From: Granulosicoccus sp965214025
GTDB taxonomy: Bacteria > Pseudomonadota > Gammaproteobacteria > Granulosicoccales > Granulosicoccaceae
DNA: 64,000 bases
NCBI GenBank assembly: GCA_965214025.1
Contig: CBDCAW010000071.1
Coordinates: 1 to 64,000 of the forward strand
Direction: 5' to 3'
Shown here: positions 35,096 through 44,399 of the stretch, piece by piece
Layout of the letters: every line of letters begins with the position of its first letter
How positions within the stretch are numbered: position 1 is the first letter of the stretch
Notes under the pieces: model-generated
What the model was told of the DNA's origin: nothing
The model's input: the letters and a program-made list of their open reading frames with translations, nothing else
The model's database searches: none
Translations under genes and position numbers: made by a program

Positions 35096-35103
<8 letters not shown>
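33652..35103 (-). CDS. Fn3-like repeat protein, C-terminal part of a frameshifted gene
   Basis: This 483-codon frame encodes four Fn3-like modules in the order A-B-A-B, each pair nearly identical to the A-B pair of the gene at 31369. It ends in an acidic tail of LDLEELEEDE type. Read from its first ATG it has no signal peptide. Its frame continues upstream as Thr-Glu repeats that correspond to those of the signal-peptide frame at 35096-35371, but the two are out of phase by one 2-base deletion near 35143. Restoring 2 bases would give one protein of about 573 residues, close to the intact paralogue's 580. The large C-terminal domain of the paralogue is absent. As it stands the gene is either broken or read by frameshifting. 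Confidence 0.75.
33655..33812 (-). repeat. Leu/Glu/Asp-rich coding repeat (ELEEL, LDLEE)
   Basis: The last 50 or so codons of the Fn3-like frame consist of degenerate 9- and 18-base repeats (plus strand CTCTTCCAA, CTCCTCCAGGTCCAGGTC). They encode alternating Leu and acidic residues: GDLDLEELEEDELGDLDLEE, then ELEELEELEEL up to the stop. The segment replaces the C-terminal domain of the intact paralogue. Confidence 0.8.
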
Positions 35104-35371
<268 letters not shown>

Positions 35372-35395
35372 GTTCTTCGGGTACCCCGGGTCAAG

Positions 35396-35427
35396 GTGAT
35401 ATGGCACAGCTATGTGCCATGGCTCAC
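35396..35427. promoter_or_regulatory. inverted repeat upstream of frameshifted Fn3-like gene
   Basis: GTGATATGGCAC and GTGCCATGGCTCAC around AGCTAT form a long stem about 25 bases before the ATG at 35371. It is the counterpart of 33134-33164, and the pairing is kept although the bases differ. Conserved pairing at the same distance suggests a functional operator or leader structure. Confidence 0.55.
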
Positions 35428-35616
35428 AATAGTGTTGTCGGCGCGTCATGATACACATGCACGAACCGATCAAATCTGGGGATATTTCCCTACTGTGGGG
35501 AGGTAACTCCACTTGACTAGGCCGGAACCTGTGGCAGCGAACCCGGCACTCGTAGACCCTGCCTCGCGGAACCATCACGTCTTGCAGACGCGCGGCTCAT
35601 CGGACGGGGTACGATT

Positions 35617-36819
35617 TCACCGGCCCTTGACCACCTCGCCTGACAGCCACAGAGTGGTCAACGTGAACGGGACCAGCGCCAGCAAGGCCACCCGCAGGTT
35701 GATCGCCTCTGAGAGAAAGCCGATCAGCGGCGGTGCGAAGAAGAAGGCACTGAACGACACCATGGTGATGGCCGCGACGTTGTCGGCCGATGAGCGTCCG
35801 GGTCGCTTCGCCGCTGCCGAAATGGCGAGTGGATAGACCACCGCCACCCCCATGCCGGATAAAGCGGCACCGATGATCGCGATTGTCAGCGACGGTGCCA
35901 GTGCGAACACGGCAATGCCGAGTGTCGCGGCCACGGCCGATACACGCACCACCAGCAAATCGCCGTAGCGCGTTGCCAATGGGTCGCCGTACAGTCGCAC
36001 GACTGCCATGATCACGGAAAAGAACGCATAGACGATGCTCAGTACCAGCGGTGGCGCATCGAGCACGGAGCTCATGAACACCGCTGACCAGTCTATGAAC
36101 GCACCCTCTACCGCCATGATGCCCAGCGGCATGACACATAAAGCAAGGATGGATCGCGAGGGAAGGCGAAAGAGCGGTGCATCAGCGGTATCGTTCGCAG
36201 CGGTCGCGGTGATCGTCTCATCGAGCTGCGGCAGCTGCGTGGCTGCCCACCACCCGATCATCGCCAGTGCCGGCATGACCAGCAGAAAGTGCCACTGCAC
36301 GCTCAGGCCGGCTTGCGCCAGTGCACCGCCGGCGAGCGCGCCGACCATCGACCCCAGGCTCCAGAAGCCGTGGCAACGCGACATGATGCGCCTGCCGGAT
36401 GCGCTCTCGATACGATCGGCCTCCGTGTTCATCGCCACTTCCACGAAACCAGCGGCGATTCCACAGAAGAACAGGATGAAAGCCAGCAACCAAAGATTGG
36501 AGGCGAATGCCGGCAGCAGGAACATGCCGGCCCAGACAGGCATGGCCCAACGCAGGGCGGTGCGCAGGCTGGTCTGCTCGATCAGGCGGCCGGCAACGCT
36601 CAGGCCGCACAGGGTACCGAACGGGATGCTCAGCAGACACAACCCCAGGGTTGCGTTGTTCAGCAGCAGGTTGGCCTTGATATCCGGAATGCGTGGAATC
36701 CAGTTGCCAAGCACCGCCGACTCGATGAAGAAGATCGCGAAGATCGTCAGCACGGCAGGTTCCGGCAAGCTGGATGAACGCGCGCTGGAGCGGTCCGGAC
36801 AGGTCGGATCGTCAAGCAT
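35617..36819 (-). CDS. MFS transporter, YbjJ-like
   Basis: The product of about 400 residues has twelve hydrophobic segments. The N-terminal half shows the MFS pattern ESAVLGNWIPRIPDIKANL (about residues 34-52), with GLCLLSIPFGTLCGL following, and FFCGIAAGFVEVAMNTEADR, then RRIMSRCHGFWSLGSMVGAL. The latter is typical of the YbjJ/fucose-permease-like subgroup, where helix 5 begins after SxxHxxxSLG. The substrate is unknown; members of this subgroup have been linked to sugars or toxic compounds. The ATG at 36819 is preferred to a start 17 codons upstream. No operon partner is evident. Confidence 0.85.
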   Translation of the reverse strand: MLDDPTCPDRSSARSSSLPEPAVLTIFAIFFIESAVLGNWIPRIPDIKANLLLNNATLGLCLLSIPFGTLCGLSVAGRLIEQTSLRTALRWAMPVWAGMFLLPAFASNLWLLAFILFFCGIAAGFVEVAMNTEADRIESASGRRIMSRCHGFWSLGSMVGALAGGALAQAGLSVQWHFLLVMPALAMIGWWAATQLPQLDETITATAANDTADAPLFRLPSRSILALCVMPLGIMAVEGAFIDWSAVFMSSVLDAPPLVLSIVYAFFSVIMAVVRLYGDPLATRYGDLLVVRVSAVAATLGIAVFALAPSLTIAIIGAALSGMGVAVVYPLAISAAAKRPGRSSADNVAAITMVSFSAFFFAPPLIGFLSEAINLRVALLALVPFTLTTLWLSGEVVKGR

Positions 36820-36943
36820 TTCGTCGTCGACCCGGCGGGATCTGGATCTGCCTGCCGGTTGTACTCCCACGGGCTGATGACGTGTTCGGCGTCATCATCA
36901 TGTGAGAGGAATCATGCGGGCAGATTACCGGTCGACTGCGACA

Positions 36944-37855
36944 TCAATCCGGTTCGGTAATAGGTACGAACTTGTCGTCGTCGCGATTACGCAGGCTGAG
37001 CAAAAATTCGCGAAATTCGGGGCCCACCTCTTCATGCTCCAGTGCGAACTCGACCTGTGCCTTCAGATAGCCGATCTTGCTGCCGCAGTCGAACCGGCGG
37101 CCATCGAAGTTGTAGGCCAGCACGCGTTGCTCCTTCAGCAGATCCGCGATGGCATCCGTCAGCTGGATTTCGTTGCCGGCGCCACGCTGGGTATTCTCGA
37201 GAAGATCGAAAATGCGCGGCGTGAGGATATAACGGCCCACCACGGCTTGGTCACTGGGAGCTTCCTCCTTCGACGGCTTCTCCACGATACCGCTGCATTC
37301 CATCAACCCCGGTTTCATCTCATGACCTGCCACCACACCGTAGGAACTGATCTCTTCCATCGGCGCAGTCAGTGTGGCCAGTACGGAGCAGTGCTGGTAG
37401 TTGTAGACATCCACCATCTGGCTCAGGCAACTCTTGCCGGAACAGTTGATCAGGTCGTCGGCGAGGATGACTGCGAACGGCTCGTTGTTCACCACCGGCT
37501 TCGCGCACAGCACCGCATGCCCGAGACCGAGTGCCTGGGATTGACGGATGAACACACAGTTCACGTGATCAGGCAGGATATCGGCAAGCACCTTCAGCAT
37601 GGCCTCCTTGCCCTTGGCCACCAGCTCGGTTTCCAGCTCGTAAGCCGTGTCGAAATGATCTTCGATCGAGCGCTTGTTGCGCCCGGTGACGAACACCAGC
37701 GTTTCCACGCCGGCCTTTACCGCCTCGCTCGCCGCATACTGGATCAGCGGCTTGTCGACGACAGGCAGCATCTCCTTCGGGCTGGCCTTGGTAGCGGGCA
37801 GGAATCGTGTGCCCATGCCAGCAACGGGAAAAACTGCCTTCTTGATTGACTTCAT
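36944..37855 (-). CDS. galU: UTP-glucose-1-phosphate uridylyltransferase GalU
   Basis: GalU makes UDP-glucose from UTP and glucose-1-phosphate, supplying lipopolysaccharide core, exopolysaccharide and glycolipid synthesis. The 303-residue product begins MKSIKKAVFPVAGMGTRFLP, which contains the nucleotide-binding GMGTRFLPATK motif, followed by KEMLPVVDKPLIQY. LADDLINC carries the metal-binding aspartate region. FDCGSKIGYLKAQVEFAL near the C-terminus is the usual GalU pattern. The ATG at 37855 fits the family; an open frame further upstream lacks similarity. It is divergent from fdxA. Confidence 0.95.
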   Translation of the reverse strand: MKSIKKAVFPVAGMGTRFLPATKASPKEMLPVVDKPLIQYAASEAVKAGVETLVFVTGRNKRSIEDHFDTAYELETELVAKGKEAMLKVLADILPDHVNCVFIRQSQALGLGHAVLCAKPVVNNEPFAVILADDLINCSGKSCLSQMVDVYNYQHCSVLATLTAPMEEISSYGVVAGHEMKPGLMECSGIVEKPSKEEAPSDQAVVGRYILTPRIFDLLENTQRGAGNEIQLTDAIADLLKEQRVLAYNFDGRRFDCGSKIGYLKAQVEFALEHEEVGPEFREFLLSLRNRDDDKFVPITEPD

Positions 37856-38023
37856 CTGATCGTGTTCTCCGTGAAATGACTCGAGGTTTTGCGACTTGCC
37901 AACGGCTCGACGACTTGAACAGACCGTACATGCCCATGCCGTCCGCGCCCTTCGCGGTGCGAAGTTTGCAAACAAGTTTGATACTATCGTCCGCACGCAA
38001 GTCCACTCTATCGAGAGCCCCGC

Positions 38024-38347
38024 ATGACCTTCGTGGTTACTGAAAACTGTATTCGCTGCAAATATACCGATTGCGTCGAAGTCTGCCCGGTCGATTGCTT
38101 CCACGAGGGCCCCAACTTCCTCGTCATCGACCCGGAAGAGTGTATCGACTGCTCGCTATGCGAACCGGAATGCCCGATCAATGCCATCGTGGCCGAAGAG
38201 GACATGAAGCCGGAAGACGAGCCGTACCTTGCACTGAATGCCGAGCTGTCTGCCATCTGGCCCGTGATCACGGTACAGAAGGAACCACCGGACGATGCCA
38301 AGGAATGGGAAGACAAGCCGGACAAACTGCAGCACCTCGAACGTTGA
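38024..38347 (+). CDS. fdxA: ferredoxin FdxA (3Fe-4S/4Fe-4S)
   Basis: FdxA is a small 7Fe ferredoxin for low-potential electron transfer. The 107-residue protein has cysteines at 9, 12, 17, 21 and 25 in the first half and CIDCSLCEPEC (residues 40-50) in the second, which matches the FdxA pattern for a [3Fe-4S] and a [4Fe-4S] cluster. The C-terminal 50 residues (LNAELSAIWPVIT ... EWEDKPDK) are characteristic of the Azotobacter-type FdxA. The upstream DNA contains the palindrome GTTTGCAAAC (37964-37973) and the repeat AAGTTTG, which could be an operator. The gene is divergent from galU. Confidence 0.95.
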   Translation: MTFVVTENCIRCKYTDCVEVCPVDCFHEGPNFLVIDPEECIDCSLCEPECPINAIVAEEDMKPEDEPYLALNAELSAIWPVITVQKEPPDDAKEWEDKPDKLQHLER

Positions 38348-38382
38348 ACCAGCGGTAACCCGAACAAGCCGGGGGCGCTGGT
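38348..38382 (+). terminator. possible stem-loop after fdxA
   Basis: ACCAGCG and CGCTGGT form a 7-bp stem, with CCC/GGG pairing inside, directly after the fdxA stop. No T-run follows, so termination is only suggested. Confidence 0.4.
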
Positions 38383-38516
38383 CTGGCGCACTGACCACGA
38401 TGGATGCGTTGGCCGATCGGCTGGCCACTCATCGGCGGGCATAGACTAACCGATGCTGGCCGGTGCCGGCCGACACGGCTCGCGACCTGGCAAACATTTC
38501 ATGCCCACACCCGGGC

Positions 38517-39596
38517 TTACGACTCACGTTCACCACCGTGATAAACGCGCCTGCCACGTATGCCTGTGAGCAGCTCGTAGCTGATGGTCCGTGCTGCCCT
38601 GGCCAGAGACTCCACCCGCCTTCCTTCACCCCATACCACGGCAGGCTCGCCGGGCAGTACCTCGGCTGCGCCACGCAGGTCCACGGCGATCGAATCCATC
38701 GAAACACGCCCGATGATCGGGCAATCGTGGCCGCCGATTCGCACGTGAGCCGTCTCGTCCAGTACCCGTGGCAAGCCATCGCCGTAACCGATGCCGATGT
38801 AGCCGACGGGCATAGCCTCCGGACAATGCCACTGGCAGGCGTAGCCGATGCTCGCACCTGCCTGCATCGACTTCACGCTGATCAATGGAGCCACCACCTG
38901 CATGGCAGGCTTCAACGATATGCCTGCTGGCAATGCGACTTCCAGCGGGTTGCAGCCGTAAAGCATCAGGCCGGGACGGACCCAGTTTGCACCGGTCGCA
39001 GGCCAGGCCAGGATCGCGGCCGAGTTCGCGATGCTGCGCGCCCATGAGCCTGAGGGTAGCTGCTCGAACGCATCGAACTGAGCTTGCGTATGAGCGTTAC
39101 CCGGCTCGTCGGCGCAGGCGAGATGACTCATCACACCCATCCATCGGATCGCACCCGGTGCACTCAACAGGCTGTGCGCACGAGCGGGCGTCACACCCAG
39201 GCGCCCCATGCCGGTATCCACCTTGAGCCATGCCGGTAATGCTGCCGAGTCGGCCTGTTGGCCGTACCATGTCAGTTGCTGCTCATCGTGCAATACCGGC
39301 CACAGGCCATGCTGCAGCAATAGAGGGCAATCCTCGGGCCGCTGCGGTCCTTGCAACAAGAGAATGGGTTGCCGGATACCGGCCTCGCGCAAGGCAATGG
39401 CCTCGTCGAGCGTGACCACGGCAAACCCGTCGGCACGCTCCAGCGCATTCGCAACGCAGACGGCACCATGACCATAGGCGTCCGCCTTGACCACAGCGAA
39501 CACCTTCGACCCGCTGAGCTGCCTGGCCACTTCCAGGTTGTACCTGATGGCGTCGAGATCGACGTTGACGACTACCGAGCGTACCGGGCGAATCAT
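38517..39596 (-). CDS. alr: alanine racemase
   Basis: Alr is a PLP enzyme that makes D-alanine for peptidoglycan. The 359-residue product has the PLP lysine K37 in VVKADAYGHG, KVDTGMGRLG at 125-134 with R132, the PLP-phosphate region NSAAIL and WVRPGLMLYG (205-214), and the second catalytic base Y252 in SIGYACQW. GYGDGLPR and RVSMDSIAVDL near the C-terminus complete the signature. The ATG overlaps the dnaB stop by one base (TGATG), so it is translationally coupled to dnaB, as in Pseudomonas. Confidence 0.95.
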   Translation of the reverse strand: MIRPVRSVVVNVDLDAIRYNLEVARQLSGSKVFAVVKADAYGHGAVCVANALERADGFAVVTLDEAIALREAGIRQPILLLQGPQRPEDCPLLLQHGLWPVLHDEQQLTWYGQQADSAALPAWLKVDTGMGRLGVTPARAHSLLSAPGAIRWMGVMSHLACADEPGNAHTQAQFDAFEQLPSGSWARSIANSAAILAWPATGANWVRPGLMLYGCNPLEVALPAGISLKPAMQVVAPLISVKSMQAGASIGYACQWHCPEAMPVGYIGIGYGDGLPRVLDETAHVRIGGHDCPIIGRVSMDSIAVDLRGAAEVLPGEPAVVWGEGRRVESLARAARTISYELLTGIRGRRVYHGGERES

Positions 39597-41095
39597 CAGG
39601 TGAATTCCCCGGAGTAGACCTCGGGGGTGTAGTTCTCGAATCGGGTGTACTTGCCCAGGAAGGTCAGTGTGACGCTGCCGATCGGACCGTTACGCTGCTT
39701 GCGGATGAGGATTTCCGCCTTGCCCTTGCTCTCTTCATCGTCCGGGTTGTATACCTCGTCACGATAGATGAAGATGATGACGTCGGCATCCTGCTCGATC
39801 GCACCGGACTCTCGCAGGTCAGACATCACCGGACGCTTGTCAGGGCGTTGCTCCAGGCTGCGATTCAACTGCGAGAGCGCGATGATCGGTACGTTCAGCT
39901 CCTTCGCCAATGCCTTGAGCGAGCGGGAGATCTCCGAGATCTCGGTAGCGCGGTTCTCCTTCCCGCCGGCCACCTGCATAAGCTGCAGGTAGTCGATGAC
40001 GATCAGGCTGAGACCACGATCGCGAGCCAGACGGCGGGCCCGTGCCCTCAAGTCCGTTGGGGTCAGAGCTGGCGTATCGTCGATATAGACGTTGCGCTTG
40101 TCGTTAAGCAGGGTGATCGCCGAGGTGATGCGCGGCCAGTCCTGTTCGGCCAGTTTGCCGGTACGCAGCTTCTGCAGCTCCACCCGGCCGAGCGAAGCGA
40201 TCATGCGCATGCCCAGCTGCTCGGCAGGCATCTCCATGCTGAACACCGCGACCGGTGCATCGGCCATCAGACCAACTGTCTCGGCGATGTTCATCGCGAA
40301 CGTGGTCTTGCCCATGGAGGGCCGACCGGCAATGATGATCAGATCGGACTTCTGGAACCCGCTGGTCTTTTCATCCAGTTCCTCGAAGCCGGTGGTGAGC
40401 CCGGTGATGGCTGCATCCGACTCGAACAGGAAATTGATCTTTTCCACCGCACCGGCCAACACGGTGCGGATATCGTGGAAGCCGCCATCCGAGCGAGCTG
40501 TCTGGTCGGCAATACTGAACACCCTTGTTTCCGCTTCGTCGAGCAAGTCCTTGCTGTTGCGGCCCGCCGGTTCGAAAGCGCTGTCGGCGATCTCATTGGC
40601 GACGCTGATGAGCTGGCGCAGCACGGATCGCTCGCGCACGATATCGGCGTAGGCCTTGATGTTTGCCGCGCTCGGGGTTTCCTGCGCAAGCGCACCGAGA
40701 TAGTGGATGCTGCCCGCATCTTCCAACGCGGCCGATTGCTCCAGCTGGCTGGCGATGGTAACGACGTCCGTCGGCTTGCCCTCCACCGCCAGGCTGCTGA
40801 TGGCGCGAAAGATCAACCGATGGTTGTACTGATAGAAATCGCCCTCGACGATGAGGTCGGAAATGCGATCGAACGCCTCGTTGCTGAGCATCATGCCACC
40901 GAGAACCGCCTGTTCCGCTTCGATCGAATGCGGCGGCATACGGATGGCAGCCAACTTGCTGGCTACTGCCTGAGTCTGCTCGAACTTACCCGATCTGCCC
41001 TGGTCGCGAGCCGGTCGCTCCCCGAAATCCGGTTCGAAATCCGGCGCCAGATCGGCATTGAACTCATCCGCAAAATCGTCTGGGGTAAATGACAT
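39596..41095 (-). CDS. dnaB: replicative DNA helicase DnaB
   Basis: DnaB is the hexameric helicase at the replication fork. The 499-residue protein has the N-terminal DnaG-interaction domain (about residues 55-155, PPHSIEAEQAVLGGMML) and the RecA-like domain with Walker A GRPSMGKTTFAMN (257-269), Walker B region LIVIDYLQLM and the DnaB-specific DLRESGAIEQDADVIIFIYR (split near 410-430). An acidic extension of about 50 residues precedes the usual family start (FADEFNADLAPDFEPDFGE), longer than in most relatives. Gene order rplI-dnaB-alr is conserved. Confidence 0.95.
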   Translation of the reverse strand: MSFTPDDFADEFNADLAPDFEPDFGERPARDQGRSGKFEQTQAVASKLAAIRMPPHSIEAEQAVLGGMMLSNEAFDRISDLIVEGDFYQYNHRLIFRAISSLAVEGKPTDVVTIASQLEQSAALEDAGSIHYLGALAQETPSAANIKAYADIVRERSVLRQLISVANEIADSAFEPAGRNSKDLLDEAETRVFSIADQTARSDGGFHDIRTVLAGAVEKINFLFESDAAITGLTTGFEELDEKTSGFQKSDLIIIAGRPSMGKTTFAMNIAETVGLMADAPVAVFSMEMPAEQLGMRMIASLGRVELQKLRTGKLAEQDWPRITSAITLLNDKRNVYIDDTPALTPTDLRARARRLARDRGLSLIVIDYLQLMQVAGGKENRATEISEISRSLKALAKELNVPIIALSQLNRSLEQRPDKRPVMSDLRESGAIEQDADVIIFIYRDEVYNPDDEESKGKAEILIRKQRNGPIGSVTLTFLGKYTRFENYTPEVYSGEFT

Positions 41096-41170
41096 GCCGA
41101 CCTAACGCCCCCGCTGGTGATCTTTCGGCGCGATGACGACCGGTTCGAAACGTTCGGGGAACACGCCCGC

Positions 41171-41623
41171 TCAGGCTTCCTCACCCACCACGATGACGGT
41201 GATCTCGGCGTCGACATCCGCGTGCAGGTGCAGCGTGACCGGATGCTCACCGACCGTGCGCAATGGCCCCTCGGGCAGCCGGACCTCACGCTTCTCGATG
41301 ATGACACCCGCCGACTCTACCGCCGAGGTGATCTCGTCGGTACCGATGGACCCGAACAGCTTACCCTCGGTGCCGGCGCGCGAGGTGACCGTGACCGTCA
41401 TGTTCTCGAGCTTTTCAGCGCGTGCACGCGCATCGCTCAAGGCTTCGGCCTGCTGCTGCTCAAGCTCGGCCCGGCGAGCCTTGAAGGCTTCGATGTTCAC
41501 GGGCGTGGCTACTTCGGCCTTGCCCTGCGGAATGAGAAAGTTGCGGGCGAAGCCGGCCTTGACGTCTACCAGATCGCCCAATACGCCGACGTTGTCGATT
41601 TTTTCCAAAAGTATGAGTTGCAT
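41171..41623 (-). CDS. rplI: 50S ribosomal protein L9
   Basis: The 150-residue L9 has the N-terminal 23S rRNA-binding domain MQLILLEKIDNVGVLGDLV, then VKAGFARNFLIPQGKA (about residues 21-37), the long connecting helix (about 40-75) and the C-terminal domain ending VTLHLHADVDAEITVIV. It is the last ribosomal gene of the rpsF-rpsR-DUF2232-rplI operon. Confidence 0.97.
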   Translation of the reverse strand: MQLILLEKIDNVGVLGDLVDVKAGFARNFLIPQGKAEVATPVNIEAFKARRAELEQQQAEALSDARARAEKLENMTVTVTSRAGTEGKLFGSIGTDEITSAVESAGVIIEKREVRLPEGPLRTVGEHPVTLHLHADVDAEITVIVVGEEA

Positions 41624-41696
41624 GAAGTTTCTCGATAAGACTAGAGATGGGCTGCAACGCCGGAGAGCCTGTACCGACTCCTCCGCGCTGCAACCG

Positions 41697-42608
41697 CTAG
41701 ATTTTTCTCAGGGGCCGGAAATTATCCACCAGACCCAGCGCACCGAGCAACAGCAGGGTGCCGGACAGTGGCGTCAGGACATACACGCCTACCAGCCAGC
41801 CCTTGCTCAGGCCACGTTGCTCGACCAGCGCATGGCAGACGGACAGCCCCTGGATGATGAAGGCGAACATCAGTACCGCCGCGAAGCCGCTCGAAAGCGA
41901 GTTGTTCAACACCATGGCCAATGCCACGAGACCCAGGCACGCGATCGCAGCCGAGCGGCCGAGTTGCAGGGTATGGAATTCCTGCCGGAAGCCTCCCGGG
42001 TTCACCGCCGCTGCGTGCCAGGAACGCGCAAGCATCAAGCTGGCCAGTGGCGTGAACATGGCGGACAGACCCATGAAGACCGGCAGATTCTCCGCCAGGT
42101 ATGTCTGCAGCTGCTGGAGCTGCGCCGGTTCCAGTTCGGACCCTTGAGCGGCCGTCAGTAGCGCAACGCTCTGCACCAGCTGCTCCTGGATTTCCGTGAG
42201 CAGCCCAGGAGCCATGGACAGGGCAACGACGAAAAAGGCACCGATCGCCACGATGGACAACATCGCCAGCGCCAGGCTCACGGTGCGTAGCAGGACCACG
42301 GCAGGCACCATCACCGGCACCCACATCAGCAGTACCACCAGTGGCAATACCGCCAGGGAACCGAACAGCAACAAAGACCCTACCGCCAGCGCCAGCGTGC
42401 TGTAGGCGACGGTGCGTACTGCTGCCGGTACGCCACGGCGCAAGGTCACATAGGCAATGATTGCACTGCTCGCCACCATGGCCACCAGCGTGAACAAGCC
42501 GCCGAACGCTCCGAGCAAGGTGAACACGAGGCCACCCATGAACAGGCAGACGGCCACCATGGATGCCCGCACCGGGCCGTGGTCGGCGATACGGGCTAGC
42601 GAGTTCAT
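41697..42608 (-). CDS. DUF2232-type integral membrane protein
   Basis: The 303-residue protein has about eight transmembrane segments, including two in residues 15-50, then near 60-80, 85-110, 115-130, and three in the C-terminal 100 residues. It has no visible catalytic motif. Genes of this kind lie between rpsR and rplI in Pseudomonas and relatives (PA4933 in P. aeruginosa), and this position together with the topology supports the assignment to the YybS/DUF2232 group. Its function is unknown; co-transcription with ribosomal genes is evident from the strand and spacing. Confidence 0.85.
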   Translation of the reverse strand: MNSLARIADHGPVRASMVAVCLFMGGLVFTLLGAFGGLFTLVAMVASSAIIAYVTLRRGVPAAVRTVAYSTLALAVGSLLLFGSLAVLPLVVLLMWVPVMVPAVVLLRTVSLALAMLSIVAIGAFFVVALSMAPGLLTEIQEQLVQSVALLTAAQGSELEPAQLQQLQTYLAENLPVFMGLSAMFTPLASLMLARSWHAAAVNPGGFRQEFHTLQLGRSAAIACLGLVALAMVLNNSLSSGFAAVLMFAFIIQGLSVCHALVEQRGLSKGWLVGVYVLTPLSGTLLLLGALGLVDNFRPLRKI

Positions 42609-42645
42609 CGAAGATGGATGGAACTAAGGCGAATGCCGTGCTCGA

Positions 42646-42870
42646 TCAGTGCTGATCGGTGTACGGCAACAGCGCCAGAAAGCGTGCGCGTTTGACCGCA
42701 CCCGCCAACTGCCGCTGATAGCGGGCCTTTGTGCCGGTGATCCGGCTGGGCACGATCTTGCCGGTCTCGGTGACGAAACCCTTGAGCAGCTCGAGATCCT
42801 TGTAATCGATGTGCGTGATGCCTTCGGCGGTGAAACGGCAGTACTTGCGGCGACGAAAATAGCGTGACAT
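42646..42870 (-). CDS. rpsR: 30S ribosomal protein S18
   Basis: The 74-residue product has the S18 core KYCRFTAEGITHIDYKDLELL and the basic RNA-binding segment ITGTKARYQRQLAGAVKRAR. S18 pairs with S6 on the 30S platform. It follows rpsF after about 145 bases, a gap that in enterobacteria holds priB. I see no priB here. Confidence 0.97.
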   Translation of the reverse strand: MSRYFRRRKYCRFTAEGITHIDYKDLELLKGFVTETGKIVPSRITGTKARYQRQLAGAVKRARFLALLPYTDQH

Positions 42871-43015
42871 GTAGAGGTGTTATCCGAGAACGGTTTTCTG
42901 TGAGAAGCGGCAGCCAGTTCGATGCAAGACTACCCGGAGCGCGTCGCGCTGATACCCTGCAGAGACCTCGAACATCCGCAAGGGATGATACGAGTCTCTA
43001 CCGGACACGCGAAAG

Positions 43016-43435
43016 TCAGCTTCCCGCTGACGTGCCGGCAGTGGCTGACGGAGCTGGCCGATCGCTGCCCGACGACTCGCCGGCAGGCTTGCGCTTGTCG
43101 TCTTCGGTGCGGGTTTCCTCGCGCTTGATCAGCGGCGAGGCCTCGGTGATCGCATGGCCGGTGGCCATGACCATGTGCCGAATGACCGCATCGTTGAACT
43201 TGAAGGCACTCGTGAGTTCCTCGAGCGTTTCCTTATCGCACTCGATATTGATCAGAGTGTAGTGCGCCTTGTAGATCTTGTTGATCGGGTAGGCGAGCTG
43301 ACGCCGCCCCCAATCTTCCAGCCGATGGACGACGCCATCTCGACTTTCGATGATGCCGCGGTACCGCTCGACCATGGCCGGCACCTGCTCGCTCTGATCG
43401 GGGTGGACCAGAAACACGATTTCGTAGTGTCGCAC
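43016..43435 (-). CDS. rpsF: 30S ribosomal protein S6
   Basis: The 139-residue S6 begins RHYEIVFLVHPDQSEQVPAM and has the usual alpha/beta core with KAHYTLINIECDKET (about residues 56-70) and a long acidic/Ser-rich C-terminal tail (about 105-139) that is typical of the protein. The start is a GTG at 43435 with GGGAG eight bases upstream; an out-of-frame ATG lies between them. It heads the rpsF-rpsR-DUF2232-rplI operon. Confidence 0.97.
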   Translation of the reverse strand: MRHYEIVFLVHPDQSEQVPAMVERYRGIIESRDGVVHRLEDWGRRQLAYPINKIYKAHYTLINIECDKETLEELTSAFKFNDAVIRHMVMATGHAITEASPLIKREETRTEDDKRKPAGESSGSDRPAPSATAGTSAGS

Positions 43436-43631
43436 TTGACATGCTCCCTATGGGGTATGCCCGCCACGCATGCACGTTACCCTGGTAGGCACACGCCGCT
43501 GACTGGACAAGGAAGTGAAGAAAATGACCTCGAAGGGTCATGATGAGATAAAGCCTGCCAATACTACACAGCCGACGTCGAGTGATCAACAGGCAAGCCG
43601 GTTTGAAACGAGGATGATGCGGCTGACGAGC

Positions 43632-44399
43632 TCAACCGGCGAGGGTTCGCTGGCGCACGATCTCGAACAGGCTCACGCCGGTGGCAACCGAGACATTCAG
43701 GCTGCTGACCCGGCCGCGCATGGGGATGTGAAACAGCACATCGCAATGTTCACGTGTGAGACGCCTGAGCCCACGTCCCTCGGCCCCCATCACCAGTGCC
43801 GCAGAGCCGCCGAAATCGGTGGCGAACAGCGAGCCCGGCGCCTCGCCGGCAGCCCCATAAATCCAGAGGCCGGACTGCTGCAGACGCTTCAGCGTTCGTG
43901 GCAGGTTCACCACCTGGAACAAGGGCACCGTTTCCGCCGCACCGCTGGCAACCTTGCGCACCACCGGCGTGATACCACAGCTGTTGTCCAGCGGCGTGAC
44001 GACCGCCTGCACACCGGCGGCATCCGCACTGCGCAGACACGCCCCCAGGTTGTGCGGGTCCTGAACCTCGTCGAGCACCAGCACCAGGCGCGGCTCAGCC
44101 AAGCTTGCCAGCAATGCGAACAGGGCATCTTCATTGCCGGCCGGCCGGCCGCTCACCAGCGCCACTACCCCTTGATGAGCCTGTTCGCCACTCAGACGAT
44201 CGAGTTCGGCCCGCGCGACCTGTGCCACGCTGACGCCGCTCCCACGCGCCAGCTCGACCAGCACCTGAACACGATCATCGCGCCGCCCACGCTGCGTCTT
44301 CAGCGCATGAACACTTCCGCTATCTGACTTGAGAACGGCCTTGACGGCATGCAGGCCGGCGACGATCGACGCGTCTTCGGGGTCAGAAGGGTCAGGCAT
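43632..44399 (-). CDS. rlmB: 23S rRNA Gm2251 2'-O-methyltransferase RlmB
   Basis: RlmB methylates G2251 in the 23S rRNA peptidyl-transferase region. The 255-residue SPOUT enzyme has an N-terminal RNA-binding domain (about 1-90) and the three SPOUT motifs: LDEVQDPHNLGACLRSAD, MGAEGRGLRRL and IPMRGRVSSLNVSVATG. The ATG at 44399 overlaps the end of rnr by eight bases, so the two are translationally coupled. The N-terminal part is short compared with E. coli RlmB. Confidence 0.94.
   Translation of the reverse strand: MPDPSDPEDASIVAGLHAVKAVLKSDSGSVHALKTQRGRRDDRVQVLVELARGSGVSVAQVARAELDRLSGEQAHQGVVALVSGRPAGNEDALFALLASLAEPRLVLVLDEVQDPHNLGACLRSADAAGVQAVVTPLDNSCGITPVVRKVASGAAETVPLFQVVNLPRTLKRLQQSGLWIYGAAGEAPGSLFATDFGGSAALVMGAEGRGLRRLTREHCDVLFHIPMRGRVSSLNVSVATGVSLFEIVRQRTLAG

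Noticed and set aside
42871..43015. priB between rpsF and rpsR
   Set aside because: The 145-base gap has no suitable open frame.
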